Below are positions 51,101 through 62,224 of a DNA stretch of 64,000 nt, piece by piece. The notes under the pieces were generated by a model that saw only the letters and a program-made list of their open reading frames with translations, made no database searches and had not been told where the DNA came from. Origin of the DNA: Diospyros lotus (Eukaryota; Streptophyta; Magnoliopsida; Ericales; Ebenaceae); assembly GCF_014633365.1 (NCBI RefSeq), contig NC_068338.1:23942616-24006615 (forward strand), given 5' to 3'. Each line of letters begins with the position of its first letter. Positions within the stretch are counted from its first letter, which is position 1. The position numbers and the translations under genes were made by a program.

Positions 51101-53416
51101 TTTGATATGATGGTTTATAGCTCTTATATGGATGCTTAGTTCAGGGAAAAAATTCTTTGCATCTATTTGGTGAATTGGTATCTGATTCGACCAAGTTTCT
51201 TGAGATCTGCAAAGTTCAAGTTACACTCCACAAATTTTGGTGGCTTTGGCTCTCAAACTTGTTGCTCATCATTTCAAGAAATCATATTTTTCTCCTAATC
51301 TGGTGGTTTTTCGACTGAACTTTCCTTCCTATTTTGGTTTGTGTTGACTTTTTCTGCTAGGTTTGGTATCCACTTGCAAAGACTTTAGCGGAGGATGCTG
51401 CTTGGAAGTTTGCCAAAGAGAAGGGTATTGACATGGTTGTAATGAACCCTGCAGTATGTATTGGTCCTCTATTGCGGCCAGCCCTTAATGTTGGTGCAAC
51501 TGAAATTATGAAGTTAATAAATGGTACGTGATCTTTAGATAAACTTATTTATTTCTCTGTGTACAGAAGTTGGCAGTTCTTCAATGACCCAAATGTGGTC
51601 CGAGAAGTCCTATGATTGATTCAGTTTGTTTACAAATTAATAGTAGTCACTGAGAATCTCACTGTCTCAATTGAGTTAGTTAAGTCAAGTTATCATAATT
51701 TTTTGTTAAGCTGCTTTTCAGGGAATCAGAGGCCCTATTTTGTCCTTGTAATGCAGGTGAATCATTTCGAAATTTTTCCTTTGGATGGGTTAACATTAAA
51801 GATGCTGTTAATGCACATATTCAAGCATTCGAGATACCTTCAGCTAGTGGAAGATATTTTTTGACTGAGAGAGTTGCACACTTGTCTGAAATTGTGGACA
51901 TAATGAGGAAGCTTTTTCCTGATTTTCGACTTCCAGAAAAGTAAGTGCAAGGATCTGACTTCATTCCTTTGTGTTATTTCAGTTAGCTTATTAGAAATGG
52001 AATCATTTTGAGTACATAAAGGATAATGAGGAAAAGAACTCTAGAAATCTTGGGAACATTTGGAAAGAGAAGCATATCATTGTTACATAAACTCGGTTAT
52101 TAAAAGTTGAAGATGTTCTATATCTGTGCATCAGTTTATGTGAACGAGTGGAAATATATAGCTTTGAAAGTATGTATCTGTAGCTAAGAATCATCAATCT
52201 GAACCAATATTGCAATGCATGTAGGTTCATTTCTCAAACAGTTCACAACCTTCTGATCCTAAGAAGCATCAATACGGAGTTGTCTAAGGAAGTGTATAGA
52301 GAGACCAGTGGGATTGGATCACACACAATCAAGTGAAAGTAGACACAAGTTAATGTGGTTCTGTCTCAACAAACCTAAATTCTCGATTCCAAAGATTGGG
52401 CTAAATTCACACAATCAATTAAAATGCCGCTTTAAAGGAAAAATTACAAACTGTTTCATGATGCAGTAGATTATGAAGGAATTAGATTGAGATTTATCAA
52501 GAGTTAAGTGAGATTTATTTGTAACTAGGTAGCCAGGGACATGGACCCCCACAACACACACATACACAAATCCAATGCCCTCATTCCCCCCCCCCCCCCC
52601 CAAAAAAAATAAATAAATAAATAATATTAATCTTTGCATAAAATATTAGAAGAATTTAAGTTTGGAAAAGACGTTGCAAAATATTGCTTTTCTCAACATT
52701 TTGTATAGTAATCAACATCATCAAATTAGCCCCAAAAATGAAAGGGAAATGCAACAACATTGCCTTTTCATATTGCCTTTATTCTGCATCATCCTCATTC
52801 ATGTTAGTCTTTGTTGTTTTCAGTTATGCAGATTATTTTCAACATTTATTTTTTCTCTGCATGCAACCTTCTTACAAATTTCGTTTTGCCCATGATCCTA
52901 ATAATTGCTCTGCTTCTGAGAGAGATCAAATGGCGTCTGAAACTTTGTGTTTTTATCTTGGAGATGCAGTAGAATCATCATTCAATGAATTTAAGCCTTT
53001 GACAAAAGAGCACCCCCAGTCTCCACTCTGCGGGGGTGCTTTTTTTTTTTTTTTTTTTTAATATTCATGCAATTTTACTCTTGCTTTACAAAAAAACTGT
53101 TCCACTGCCTTGAAACTGACTTCCAAGTCATAAAGAGCAACCTGTCGTTTCTACCAAAACTCATCCTCATTAAGCTCAAATCAAGATTGGTTTGGAAATT
53201 TGCTAGTTTTGTGAGTGGTAGATTTCTTCTGGGCCTCACTTCTGGGCCTCACTTCTGTGACATCTTTTCAGGTGCGAGGACGACAAGCCATTTATGCCAA
53301 TTTACCAGGCATCCAAGGAGAAGGCGAAAAGCATTGGCATTGATTTCATCCCCCTTGAGCAGGGCATCAAGGAAACGATTGAAAGCTTGAAGGACAAGGG
53401 GCTTCTCGATTGCTAA
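39197..53416 (+). CDS. Phenylacetaldehyde reductase / CCR-like SDR, copy C (6 exons, intact)
   Basis: Exons 39197-39377, 48119-48294, 48736-48927, 51361-51523, 51757-51940 and 53272-53416; 1041 nt, 346 aa. All splice sites are GT..AG and the frame is open. The core is nearly the same as copy A: besides the N-terminus I see only H to Q in exon 2 and L to Q and M to I in exon 6. GASGYVA, TSSSSAV and YPLAK are kept. The N-terminus is extended by a Gly-rich, locally duplicated leader with a second in-frame ATG at 39239-39241; starting there gives 332 aa, closer to copy A (328). Intron 1 is 8.7 kb because of SINE, hAT and LTR insertions; intron 3 (2.4 kb) holds a Copia remnant. Role as for copy A; substrate unproven. 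Confidence 0.9.
39871..40041 (+). mobile_element. tRNA-derived SINE (family S1) in intron 1 of copy C
   Basis: 171 bp between AAGAGGGAACGT (39859-39870) and AAGAGAAAATGC (40042-40053), diverged copies of a 12-mer that appears once in copy A (about 8027-8038, reversed). Tail CGTACAAGAACGATCATCC matches the family of 31387 and 53870. Confidence 0.85.
40204..40530 (+). repeat. Local repeats of an intron 1 segment
   Basis: The phrase GGTTAGAAAGAACTAAAAAA occurs three times (about 40208, 40275, 40488) with CCATTGGAAGAAA between. Copies A and E carry a single version, so copy C had a local duplication before or near the hAT insertion site. Confidence 0.7.
40559..43956 (+). mobile_element. hAT transposon, 3.4 kb, in intron 1 of copy C
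   Basis: Termini CAGTGTTCGAAAA and (reverse) CAGTGTTCAAAAA, flanked by perfect 8-bp duplications TTCCTACA (40551-40558, 43957-43964). Both subterminal regions are GC-rich and packed with GCCTAGGCG-type palindromic motifs. Copy A has the empty site at about 7060-7072. It carries a transposase gene damaged by one stop and one frameshift, so it is non-autonomous now but could still be moved by a relative. Confidence 0.95.
41208..43701 (+). pseudogene. hAT transposase (BED finger, DUF659, hATC), broken
   Basis: First open part (41208-42470) has a BED-type finger (C45, C48, H62, C73; KCKLCSK then KEHIGHISG), an acidic linker, and the DUF659/RNase H-like core with IDAWTD (D252) and VVTDNAANN (D313). 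A TAG at 42471-42473 interrupts it; the same frame continues to about 42598, where one base appears missing. Reading resumes in another frame ([11 protein letters not shown]) to an intron at 42999-43081. Exon 43082-43200 carries the hATC dimerisation motif [15 protein letters not shown]. After intron 43201-43296 an acidic tail ends at 43701. Only two lesions and perfect TSDs suggest recent arrival. Confidence 0.93.
44204..46552 (-). mobile_element. Solo LTR in intron 1 of copy C, probable Ty3/Gypsy
   Basis: Minus-strand start TGTAACACCCAG and end GGGCGTTACA, 2.35 kb, with GGGGT (44199-44203) and AGGGT (46553-46557) as the target duplication; copy B preserves GGGGT. No coding sequence. Same family as 14601-20562. 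Fragments of the same insertion persist in copy A (6092-6547) and copy B (28803-29022). Confidence 0.85.
49471..50911 (-). mobile_element. Degenerate Ty1/Copia remnant in intron 3 of copy C
   Basis: Counterpart of 3142-4554. The RNase H relic (49471-49701) differs from the copy A relic by only two residues near its start. LTR-like edge ends near 50911. It is antisense to the gene in both copies. Confidence 0.75.
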
Positions 53417-53869
53417 GTTTTCAGGACAGACCAAGATGGCACCTATCTTCTTGTGTAGAGTGCAATGCTAGCTTATATAGTTTCAATAACATCTGTCTGC
53501 TTGAGATAATATTATCGAAGAATTTTAGTTGAGCATTCTTCATTAGGGAAAGAAACTTGAATAAACCATGGTTGTACTCTGTTTTGTGATGGTTCAGAAC
53601 GTTTAAGTGTCTTCTTATACGTAGTTACAAAAGAACTTTACATTTAATTATACACATGCGCGGACACATATGAATTATGTATATTCAGAACAAATTAGGG
53701 TTTCTTTTCAACTACTAGTTTTCTTAAAACAAATAGGGACTCAATAAATGAGAACAAGTTAGGGTTCTTTTCAACTACTAGTTTTCTTAAAACAAATAGG
53801 GACCGAATAAAAATGAGTTTTTGAAAGTTCATTGTCTTCACATTCAAGTTTGAAGTACATCAAGAGGTG

Positions 53870-54057
53870 ACTCCCAAGATATAAGTCGAGTGGTCGGGTT
53901 AGCAATATATCGGGTTCGTATCGATGGATCATGAGTTCGATATTTGCCTTGCATAGTGAGACAAAACTTCACATTTGCGATTTATTTCTTCTGTTAAAAT
54001 CAATGACATAAGCGGCAATGACATAAGCGGCAGGAACCGCGCAAGAATGATCATTCT
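53870..54057 (+). mobile_element. tRNA-derived SINE (family S1) in copy C 3' flank
   Basis: Orthologous to the SINE after copy B: same flanking 17-mer (53853-53869, 54058-54074) and same insertion point. It has an internal 15-bp tandem duplication, AATGACATAAGCGGC (about 54002-54031). Confidence 0.9.
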
Positions 54058-54074
54058 AAGTATACCAAGAGGTG

Positions 54075-56431
54075 TTTGGGTAGACTTAAAAGTTAGTATT
54101 TAATCTATGGATTAATTGCTTTAAACAAGTTAAAAAGTTGATATTAATAGGAAAAGACAAATATATCCTCAAACAAATTAAAAAATTCCCACCGATGCCC
54201 TACTATTATTTTCTCAAATGCTTGACAAGGAGGTGTCACAATATATCATTCTTAATTATTCTAATTTAATTTTTTTGACAAAAACATCTCATTCATTACT
54301 AATTCTATTAGATTAATCAAAATTATTTTAATTTAATATTAATTAGAAAAAATTAACCTACAGCCAGCAATGGTTGCAGTTGTGGGTAAGCCTCCAAAGG
54401 TGGGTTCCAAAACCCATTCCGCGATTGCTATGGAATCACCCCATGATTTGATCTGAGTATAATAAGAGAAGTATACTCTGAAAGTAAATTTTGAATCAAT
54501 TCATCAAATATAAGTCAATGATAGAAAATAATTTTTTAAATTATGAGAAGAAAGAAAAGTTGGCAGTCTCTTCATTTTTTTTTCTTTATTTTTTTATACA
54601 TAATAAATAATATAAAATATTCTAAATGCAATTATATTTAAATTTATGATCTCATATTTATCATAAGAGATAAATCACTATTTAAGTAATCTTAAACTTA
54701 TTCTTAGAAATGATAATTTTCATATTTAAGTCATTTTAACCTTATTCTAGAAGATGAATCATCATTTAAGTAACTTTTGAATCATCATTTAAGTAACTTT
54801 TTTTTTTTTTTTTGTTATCTTAAGTTCTTGGCGTCAGTATCCATTAAATCATGAATTATATATGTGATACAAGTATATGAAAAGGACCAAAGATAAACTA
54901 GTAAGCAAATTTTAGGTAATGAAAATTGAAAATTAAAAAAAAACAAAAAAAACCTTAAAACTCTCAAACTATGATTCTACATGTTAATGCCTTTCACCTA
55001 CCACCATCGCCCCTCCAATCCTATTACCAGATTCTACCTAACTTGTCTCTATGAACTCTTTGTTGACATCAACTATCCCCAGTTATCGTCACCACCACAA
55101 TTAAAACTTTAAGTCTCACAAAAAATTCAAGTTAATTTAATTATAAGGGATGATGTATTAAAATTTAGTTTGATATGTATAAATTAATATGATATGTTAG
55201 AGAAATTTAGTCTTACTTGTTCCATTAATTGAGTTGTTAACTCCTAGTTAACCAAATAATTTAAGATGACAAAAAAATTATTTGAGTTGAAAAATTAAAT
55301 ATCACATTTTTTAATAATTGAAAAGAACCCTTTATCTATTCGAAAATTCTACTTGTACAAATTGCTTGACAAACACACGTTGGAATGACAAAAATATCCC
55401 CCACCCAATTACAAATTCACCACCTCTGTCTTTGGCCGCCTCTCTTCTCCTCTCTCTCCCCTTCCCATGGCTACCTCTAGTAACCGTCACCTCGTCGATG
55501 CATCCTCGTTGTTGTTGTCGCCTCACCATTGCCACCTTGCACAGATCGAGTTTCATCACGCCGCAGATATGGAAAAAAGAGCATAGAAGAGGTGGTAAAT
55601 GGGTAGGGTTTTTTTGTCATTTTACGCACGTGTATAAACCTATGTATAAGTCTATATGTACAAGTAGCACTGTCCTTATCTATTTAGCTTTATATATAAA
55701 TAATGCAACAAATATTTTCTCACAAGGAATTGGGATCACATAACTTATAATTGATAACAGTGTCATTAATTATGTATCGCATTTTCATTAGATGAGATGT
55801 TAGACATAAGAGATAATAACACATGATCTTCTTAACTTTCTCTAATAAAAAAATATCACATAACTAATGATATTGTTATCAGTGATGATACCTAATATTA
55901 TTTCACATATAATGCATATAAAAGCTCTCATTACCAACAAATGTATGGCCACTCGAAAGCTTTGCTTAGTTGAAAAAGTAATGCTACTTGTTGAGAAAGC
56001 TTTACCGAAATTTTTTTAATTTATTTTTTATTTAATTTTTCATCTTTTATCTTTTTAAATCCCTCACATTTCTCTCTCTCTCTCTCTCTTTTTCACTATC
56101 TCTCATACTCTCTCAAACCCACCACTAGTGCACGGTCTCTCTCTCTCTCTGCCTCTTTCACTGTCTCTCCCACACTCTCTCTCAAATCCATCGCCGCAAA
56201 GAACACCAGTCGTCGCCCCCCCCCCCCCCCGACTACGAGCATCGTCCGCTATCGCCCCTCCCTCTGTCGCTCGCACCGTCCGACCACAAACCGCCATCTC
56301 CCTCTCCCACTCCCACTCCCACCGCCACGAGCAATGCCATCACCCCCACTCGTCGTCTCCCCTCCCTCTGCCACGAGCAACCGTGGCCCCCCAACCTCTG
56401 GCCATCCAGTCCTCCACCTCCTGCCTTCGAG

Positions 56432-56472
<41 letters not shown>

Positions 56473-56650
56473 CGAGTGCGCCACTACTAGTATATGAAAA
56501 ATTAGTTCATACAAAATCAAGTAAATGGATTCTTTAATTGTCCCAAATCAAATATCCAAAACTGAGTTCCTAATAAGAAATGGATAGTCGGGCCAGCATG
56601 AAGTAAGCAAACCAGCAAAATGCCAACTATTATGGTGAAGTGTTATTGAC
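54075..56650 (+). other. 3' flank of copy C
   Basis: No gene. Matches 31576-33600 with extra AT-rich sequence at 54260-54840. Contains the C/T-rich repeat at 55990-56490 with a (CT)n run at about 56432-56469. Confidence 0.7.
55990..56490 (+). repeat. C/T-rich dispersed repeat, copy 2, with (CT)n
   Basis: Same family as 33090-33480. It has a C run at 56217-56230 and a (CT)n tract at 56432-56469. Overlapping open frames on both strands are low complexity and not called. Confidence 0.7.
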
Positions 56651-57239
56651 TCAATTAATTTTAACGCAAAATTAAGGTAAGAATATGCAAAGTTGAGCCT
56701 GTAAGATACAGATAGATGAACAGCTTTTTGATCATCAGCACTGTCTGCATTGAGTTCCTTACAAACTGATTCAAAGATTATTTGAAATTGTCACTAGCTA
56801 TATGAACAATGAGTTCATAAGAATTTAAGCAAATAAATTCTTTCAAGTGGTGCAAATCAATTATCCGGCATCATTTCCTAATAAGAACTGGAAAGTAGGG
56901 CCATCACAAAATAAGCAGAGTAATGCCCCTGCATAGACACATAAAGATCCTGCACTTATGTTGACAAGCCAAGGTCATTGTGGTCTTAATGTTACCCATG
57001 AGGATAAGCTTTGATTCAATTGCAGGGTGAGGTTTAAGTCAGCCATCAACTCTGTATCCGTTTACTAAGCCATGTTATGAACTGAGATGATTATTGACTA
57101 TCTCAAAGTAAGTTTTCCCATATGAAGTTACAATATTGTTTGTGTTGTCTCTTATTTAACTGTTGGGCTAGTGTTTCTTTCTGGGCAATTATTGGTCCTG
57201 AATTTTGATCCATTAGGCATAATCAAAGCCAACTAACAC
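56651..57239. other. Intergenic with an old local duplication
   Basis: 56815-56925 resembles 56497-56625 (GAGTTCATA..., then TTCCTAATAAGAA, then GGGCCA), a degenerate tandem duplication about 305 bp apart. No gene. Confidence 0.55.
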
Positions 57240-57660
57240 AAATAATATGGCATGGCCGGCGGGTGGGGGCCAACTTGCGAGCGGTGGTGGTTGGTCGGAG
57301 GGGTCGGCGGGTGGGGGCAACAGACTTGGAGAGAGGGCTAGGCGGTTGCTTGCGGAAGAGGGATGGGAGACAGTGGGTGGGGTTGGATGGTGCAAGCGAC
57401 TGGCAGGGAGGGCAATGGCGTTGCTCGCGGCGATGTGGGGGGGGGAGGCGACGACGGTCAGTGGCCTGATAGTGCAAGCGATAGAGGGGGGGCGAAGACA
57501 GAAGGTGCTCATGGCGGTGGGGGGGCGACTATCGATGCTTTTTGCGAGGATGGGTTTGAGAGAGAGAGAGTATGGGAGAGACAGTGAAAGAGGAAGAGAG
57601 AGAGAGAGAGAAAAAAAAAAAGAGTGTGCATTGGTGGTGGGTTTGAGAGTGTGGGAGATA
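57240..57660 (-). repeat. C/T-rich dispersed repeat, copy 3 (inverted)
   Basis: Reverse complement resembles 33190-33480 and 56100-56420. With 55990-56490 it forms an inverted pair about 0.75 kb apart, which could fold if transcribed. Confidence 0.65.
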
Positions 57661-57669
57661 TCAGAAAGT

Positions 57670-57745
57670 TGCAAAAATAGGACTTTTGGTAAAGAACATT
57701 GCAAAAATAGGACTCTTAAAAATTCTTTGCAAAACTAGGACTTTT
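57670..57745 (+). repeat. Three near-copies of TTGCAAAAATAGGACTTTT
   Basis: Starts at about 57670, 57698 and 57727, spaced 28-29 bp. Such arrays occur at transposon termini, but I see no partner end. Confidence 0.6.
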
Positions 57746-58115
57746 GAGAATTAAATTGACAAAAATGCCCTCGCTTTAAATTGGCTCAGGATCTCTTCGT
57801 CTTCCTCTCACATGCATATCCCCAATCGCCCGCCCGCTAGAACATCTCTCTCGCTCGTCCTCTATCCTCTGTATCTAGGGTTGTTGCTTCTTCGTCGGTC
57901 ATTGCCTTCAAAGCCATTGCAGGCATGTACTCATTTTCTTATCTTTAAAAATCTTTGGCCAAAGACGATTGATATTCCCTTTGGGTGATTTCTTTTAGAG
58001 TCTTTTATCCTCTTTGATGTGATTTTTTTAATGACTATATAATGGGTATGTAAATGAGCGTCGCTCTAGTTCTGCATTCTAAAACTCGATTGAGTGAAGG
58101 ATATGCATTTTATTG
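57746..58115. other. Intergenic, no gene seen
   Basis: Mixed composition; no element recognised. Confidence 0.5.
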
Positions 58116-58880
58116 GTTTGAACATATATCGGTTGATGTACCGGTTAGATATCGATATATGTCAACCGATATAAGTTCAAACCATAAGCATCCCAAGAAA
58201 ATATTTTATATCAATTCGGTTCATATATTGGTTGTGAAAAGATATAAAAGGATATGTATGTATGTACCGACATCATATATCGGTATACTTGTATCGGTTT
58301 TAATTTAATGTAAACCGATATATAGTAACCAATATACATTCTATAACAAATGTTATATCGGTATAGTAGTATCGATTTTAATTTTATATAAACCGATATA
58401 TAATAACCGACATATCTTTGCGCGACCAATATTATGAAACCGAACTCTGCTACAAGAGTGCAAATAAGGCAAGCTTTTGCTTCAGTGTCCTCTTAATGTT
58501 TTCAACAGTGTGACGTGGTAAAACTTCTTAATCTCCACGTTGTCAACTAATATATGTTGCAAATAGAGAAATATTAGGTAAACAAACAATACATAATATA
58601 TAGAGAAATATTAGGTAAACAAACAATCGATGCGGATAAATATGTCGGTTACAACTAATATATGTTGCAAATAGAGAAATATTAGATAAACAAACAATAC
58701 ATAATATATAGAGAAATATTAGGTAAACAAACAATCGATGCAGATAAATTATATGTCGGTTACAAAGCATCAGTCAAGTACCCATATCATATAACCGATG
58801 TCGGTTACCCTAATAATGTTTTATATCGGTTATCGCATTAATGTTTGATATCGATTATGTACATATGTTTGAAAATGATA
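58116..58880. repeat. Cluster of ATATCGGTT / AACCGATAT motifs
   Basis: The motif or its complement, often as ATATCGGTnnA or ACCGATATA, recurs more than ten times on both strands at 58124-58400 and again at 58710-58860. This looks like subterminal repeats of a DNA transposon, with the 108-bp tandem unit between the two clusters. Confidence 0.6.
58545..58762 (+). repeat. 108-bp tandem duplication
   Basis: Two units, 58545-58652 and 58653-58762, almost identical, each beginning AACTAATATATGTTGCAAAT and itself holding two copies of AGAGAAATATTAGGTAAACA. Confidence 0.92.
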
Positions 58881-59229
58881 TCTATGCACCGACATCCTAT
58901 CTCAATTGATGTATCGATAGCATTTTCCTGGCTTTTGTTTCAGTCTCTCCTCTTAATGCCTCCATCAGTGTCTTCAAGGTTGAAAATCTCCACTCATCAG
59001 GGGGAGAGCCATGATTACTTGACTTTATGAAGACTAAGGAGAACAGCAAACATGTAATCGAACAAAATAAACCCTGCAATAAGAATTTATCCAACCAAAA
59101 CACTGAAGCACAGAAATGGTAGCTAGAAACTCCTTCCAAGATGAGATTTTATTATGGATCTTGGATACCACAACAAGAAAATTACTACAGAAGAATGGGG
59201 AAGAAATCTACCTGAACACATATTCAAAT
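58881..59229. other. Intergenic next to the PPR fragment
   Basis: No gene supported. It is directly downstream of the minus-strand PPR frame. Confidence 0.5.
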
Positions 59230-59676
59230 TCAAATGCCAGATTCAGAGCCAAAAAGAAAGTCATCTCCAAGAAGAAGAATATCAGGTACGCACTCAACAA
59301 GCTCTAGATGCCTTGTTAACTGATCTAAGCATCCAAATATCTGTTCTGATTCAGGATGTGACTTATCTCTAACAATGAACTCAGAAACACAACCATTCAC
59401 CTCAATTAAACTGCAACCAGGAGTTTTCTCTAACCCTCTATCCCTCATTGTCTTCCTCACTTTCCCAGCCTGTTCCCACATTCTAGCTTCCACATACATA
59501 TTTGCAAGTAACACGTAAGTTCCACTATCATGAGGATCCAACTCGAGTAGTTTCATAGCAGCCCTTTCTCCCATATCAACGTTTCCACGGATCCGACAAG
59601 AAAAAAACAATGACCCCCATACCACACCACAGCATCTGCTTCTACTGGCATGCTCATAATAAGCTCTTCTGCCTCT
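59230..59676 (-). pseudogene. C-terminal fragment of a PLS-class PPR gene (E/E+ region)
   Basis: Minus-strand reading shows the hallmark E/E+ end of plant organellar RNA-editing PPR proteins: EEAEELIMSMPVEADAVVWG, then GNVDMGERAAMKLLELDP, SGTYVLLANMYVEARMW, KTPGCSLIEVNG and DKSHPESEQIFGCLDQL. A small insertion at about 59625-59632 puts the EEAEELI part out of frame. All upstream PPR repeats are missing; beyond 59676 the sequence is the 3' flank of reductase copy D. The two sequences share AAGTTTGA-like bases at the junction. It is a captured or broken-off fragment, not a working gene. Confidence 0.88.
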
Positions 59677-60070
59677 TCAAACTTGAATTTGAAGACAATG
59701 ACTGTTCAAAAACTCATTTTTATTAAGTCCCTATTTGTTTTAAAAAAAAAACTAGCAGATAAAAAGAAACCCTAATTCATTCTAAATATACATAGTCCAT
59801 ACGCATGCACGGGCGCGTGTATAAAATTAAATGTAGAGTTCTTACATATCTATATATATAAGAAGACACTTAAACGTTTTAAACCATCACAAAACAGCGT
59901 AAAACCATGGTTTATACAAGTTTCTCTTTCCCTACTGGTGAGTGAAGAATGCTCAACTAAAATTCTTGGATAATATCATCTCAAGCAGACAGAAGTTATT
60001 GAAAGTTTGAAACTAGCTAGCATTGCACTATACAACAAGATAGGTGCCAATCTTGGTCTGTTCTGAAAAC
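59677..60070. other. 3' UTR and 3' flank of copy D
   Basis: Matches 220-690 after copy A. It is cut short by the PPR fragment. Confidence 0.75.
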
Positions 60071-62212
60071 TTAGCCATCGAGACGCCCCTTTTCCTTCAA
60101 GCTTTCAATCGTTTCCTTGATGCCCAGCTCAAGAGGGATGAAATCAATGCCAATTCTTTTCGCCTTCTCCTTGGATACCTGGTAAATTGGCATAAATGGC
60201 TTGTCGTCCTCGCACCTGAAAAGATGTCAGAGAAGTGAGGCCGGATAGAAATCTACCACTCAAAACTAGCAAATTTTCAAAACAATCTTGATTTGAGCTT
60301 AATGAGGATGAGTTTCAGTAGAAACAACAAGGTTGCTTCTTTATGACTCGGAAGTCAGTTTCAAGCAGTGGAACAGCTTGTTTGTAAAGCAAGAGTTAAA
60401 TTGCATGAATATTAAAAAAAAAAAAAAGAAAAAGCACCCTCGCAGAGTAGAGACTGGGGGGCGCCCTTTAGTCAAAGGCTTAAATTCATTGAATAGTTGA
60501 TTCTACTGCATCTCGGAGATAAAAAGACAAAGTTTCAGACACCTTTTCATCTCTCACAGAAGCAGAGCAATTATTAGGATCATGGGCAAAATGAAATTTG
60601 TAAGAACGTTGCAAGCAGAGAAAAAATACATGTTGAAAATAATCTGCATAACTGAAAACAACAAAGACTAACATGAATGACGATGATGCAGAATAAAGGC
60701 AACAAGAAAAGGCAATGTTTTAGCATTTCCCTTTTTTATTTTTTTTATTTTTTTTTTTTGGGGGGGGGGGCTAATTTGATGATGTTGATTACTATACAAA
60801 ATGATGAGAAAAGCAATATTTTGTGACGTCTCTTCCAAACTTAAATTCTCCTAATATTTTATGTAAATATTAAAATTGGCATCATTCTAGATGTAATAAC
60901 TAATTAATGACCTAATAAATCACAAATTTTTGAGATAAAATTGTTTTGGGTGGGGGAATGAGGGCATTGGATTTGTGTATGTGTGTTGTGGGGTTTTTTT
61001 TTTTTTTTTTTTTGGGGGGGGGGGGGGGGGTCCATGTCCCTGGCTAGCTAGTTACAACTAAATCTTGCTTAACTCTTGATAAATCTCACTCTAATTCCTT
61101 CATAATCTACTGCATCATGAAACAGTTTGTAATTTTTCCTTTAAAGCTGCATTTTAATTCATTGTGTGAATTTAGCCCAACGTTTGGAATCAAGAACTTA
61201 GGTTTGTTGAGACAGAACCACATTAACTTGTGCCTACTTTCTCTTGATGGCGTGTGATCCAATCCTACTGGTCTCTCTATCCACTTCCTTAGACATCTCC
61301 GTATTGATGCTTCTTAGGATCAGAAGGTTGTGAACTGTTTGAGAAATAAACCTACATGCATTGCAATATTGGTTCAGATTGATGATTGTTAGCTACAGAT
61401 ACATACTTTCAAAGCTATGTATTTCCACACTTTCACATAAACTGATGCACAGATATAAAACATCTTCAACTTTTAATAACCGAGTTTATGTAACAATTAT
61501 ATGCTTCTCTTTCCAAATGTTCCTAGATTTCTAGAGTTCTTTTCCTCATTATCCTTTATGTACTCAAAATGCTTCCATGTCTAAGCTAACTGAAATAACA
61601 CAAAGGAATGAAAGTCAGATCCTTGCACTTACTTTTCTGGAAGTCGAAAATCAGGAAAAAGCTTCCTTATTATCTCCATAATTTCAGACAAGTGTGCAAC
61701 TCTCTCAGTCAAAATATATCTTCCACTAGCTGAAGGTATCTCAAATGCTTGAATATGTGCATTCACCACATCTTTAATGTTAATGCACCCAAAGGAAAAA
61801 TTTCGAAATGATTCACCTGCATGACAAGGACAAAATAGGGCCTCTGATTCCTTGAAAAGCAGCTTAAGAAAAAATTATGATAACTTGACTTAACTAACTC
61901 AATTGAGAGACTGAGATTCTCAGTGACTAGTATTAATTTGTAAACAAACTGAATCAGTCATAGGATGTCTCTGCCCACATTTGGGTCATTGAAGAACTGC
62001 CAACTTCTGTACACAGAGAAATAAATAAGCTTAGATAAAGATCACATACCATTTATTAACTTCATAATTTCAGTCGCACCTACATTAAGGGCTGGCCGCA
62101 ATAGAGGACCAATACATAATGAAGGGTTCATTACAACCATGTCAATACCCTTCTCTTTGGCAAACTTCCAAGCAGCATCCTCCGCTAAAGTCTTTGCAAG
62201 TGGATACCAAGC
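60071..62212 (-). CDS. Phenylacetaldehyde reductase / CCR-like SDR, copy D (exons 4-6; runs off the window)
   Basis: Complement of exon 4 62050-62212, exon 5 61633-61816 and exon 6 60071-60215; lengths 163, 184 and 145 nt are the same as in copies A and C, with good splice sites and no stops. Exons 1-3 should lie past 64000, since intron 3 sequence continues to the window end. It is the most diverged copy: AWYPLAK keeps the Tyr/Lys pair, [10 protein letters not shown] replaces [10 protein letters not shown], the C-terminus is KGRLDG, and exon 5 reads FGCINIKD where A and C read FGWVNIKD, so a normally conserved Trp is Cys. Activity may be altered; whether the whole gene is intact cannot be seen. 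Confidence 0.82.
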
Positions 62213-62224
62213 CTAACAGAAAAA

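Noticed and set aside
57247..57738. Gly-rich 163-codon frames on both strands
   Set aside because: Product of a G/C-rich dispersed repeat; homologous copies encode different sequences.
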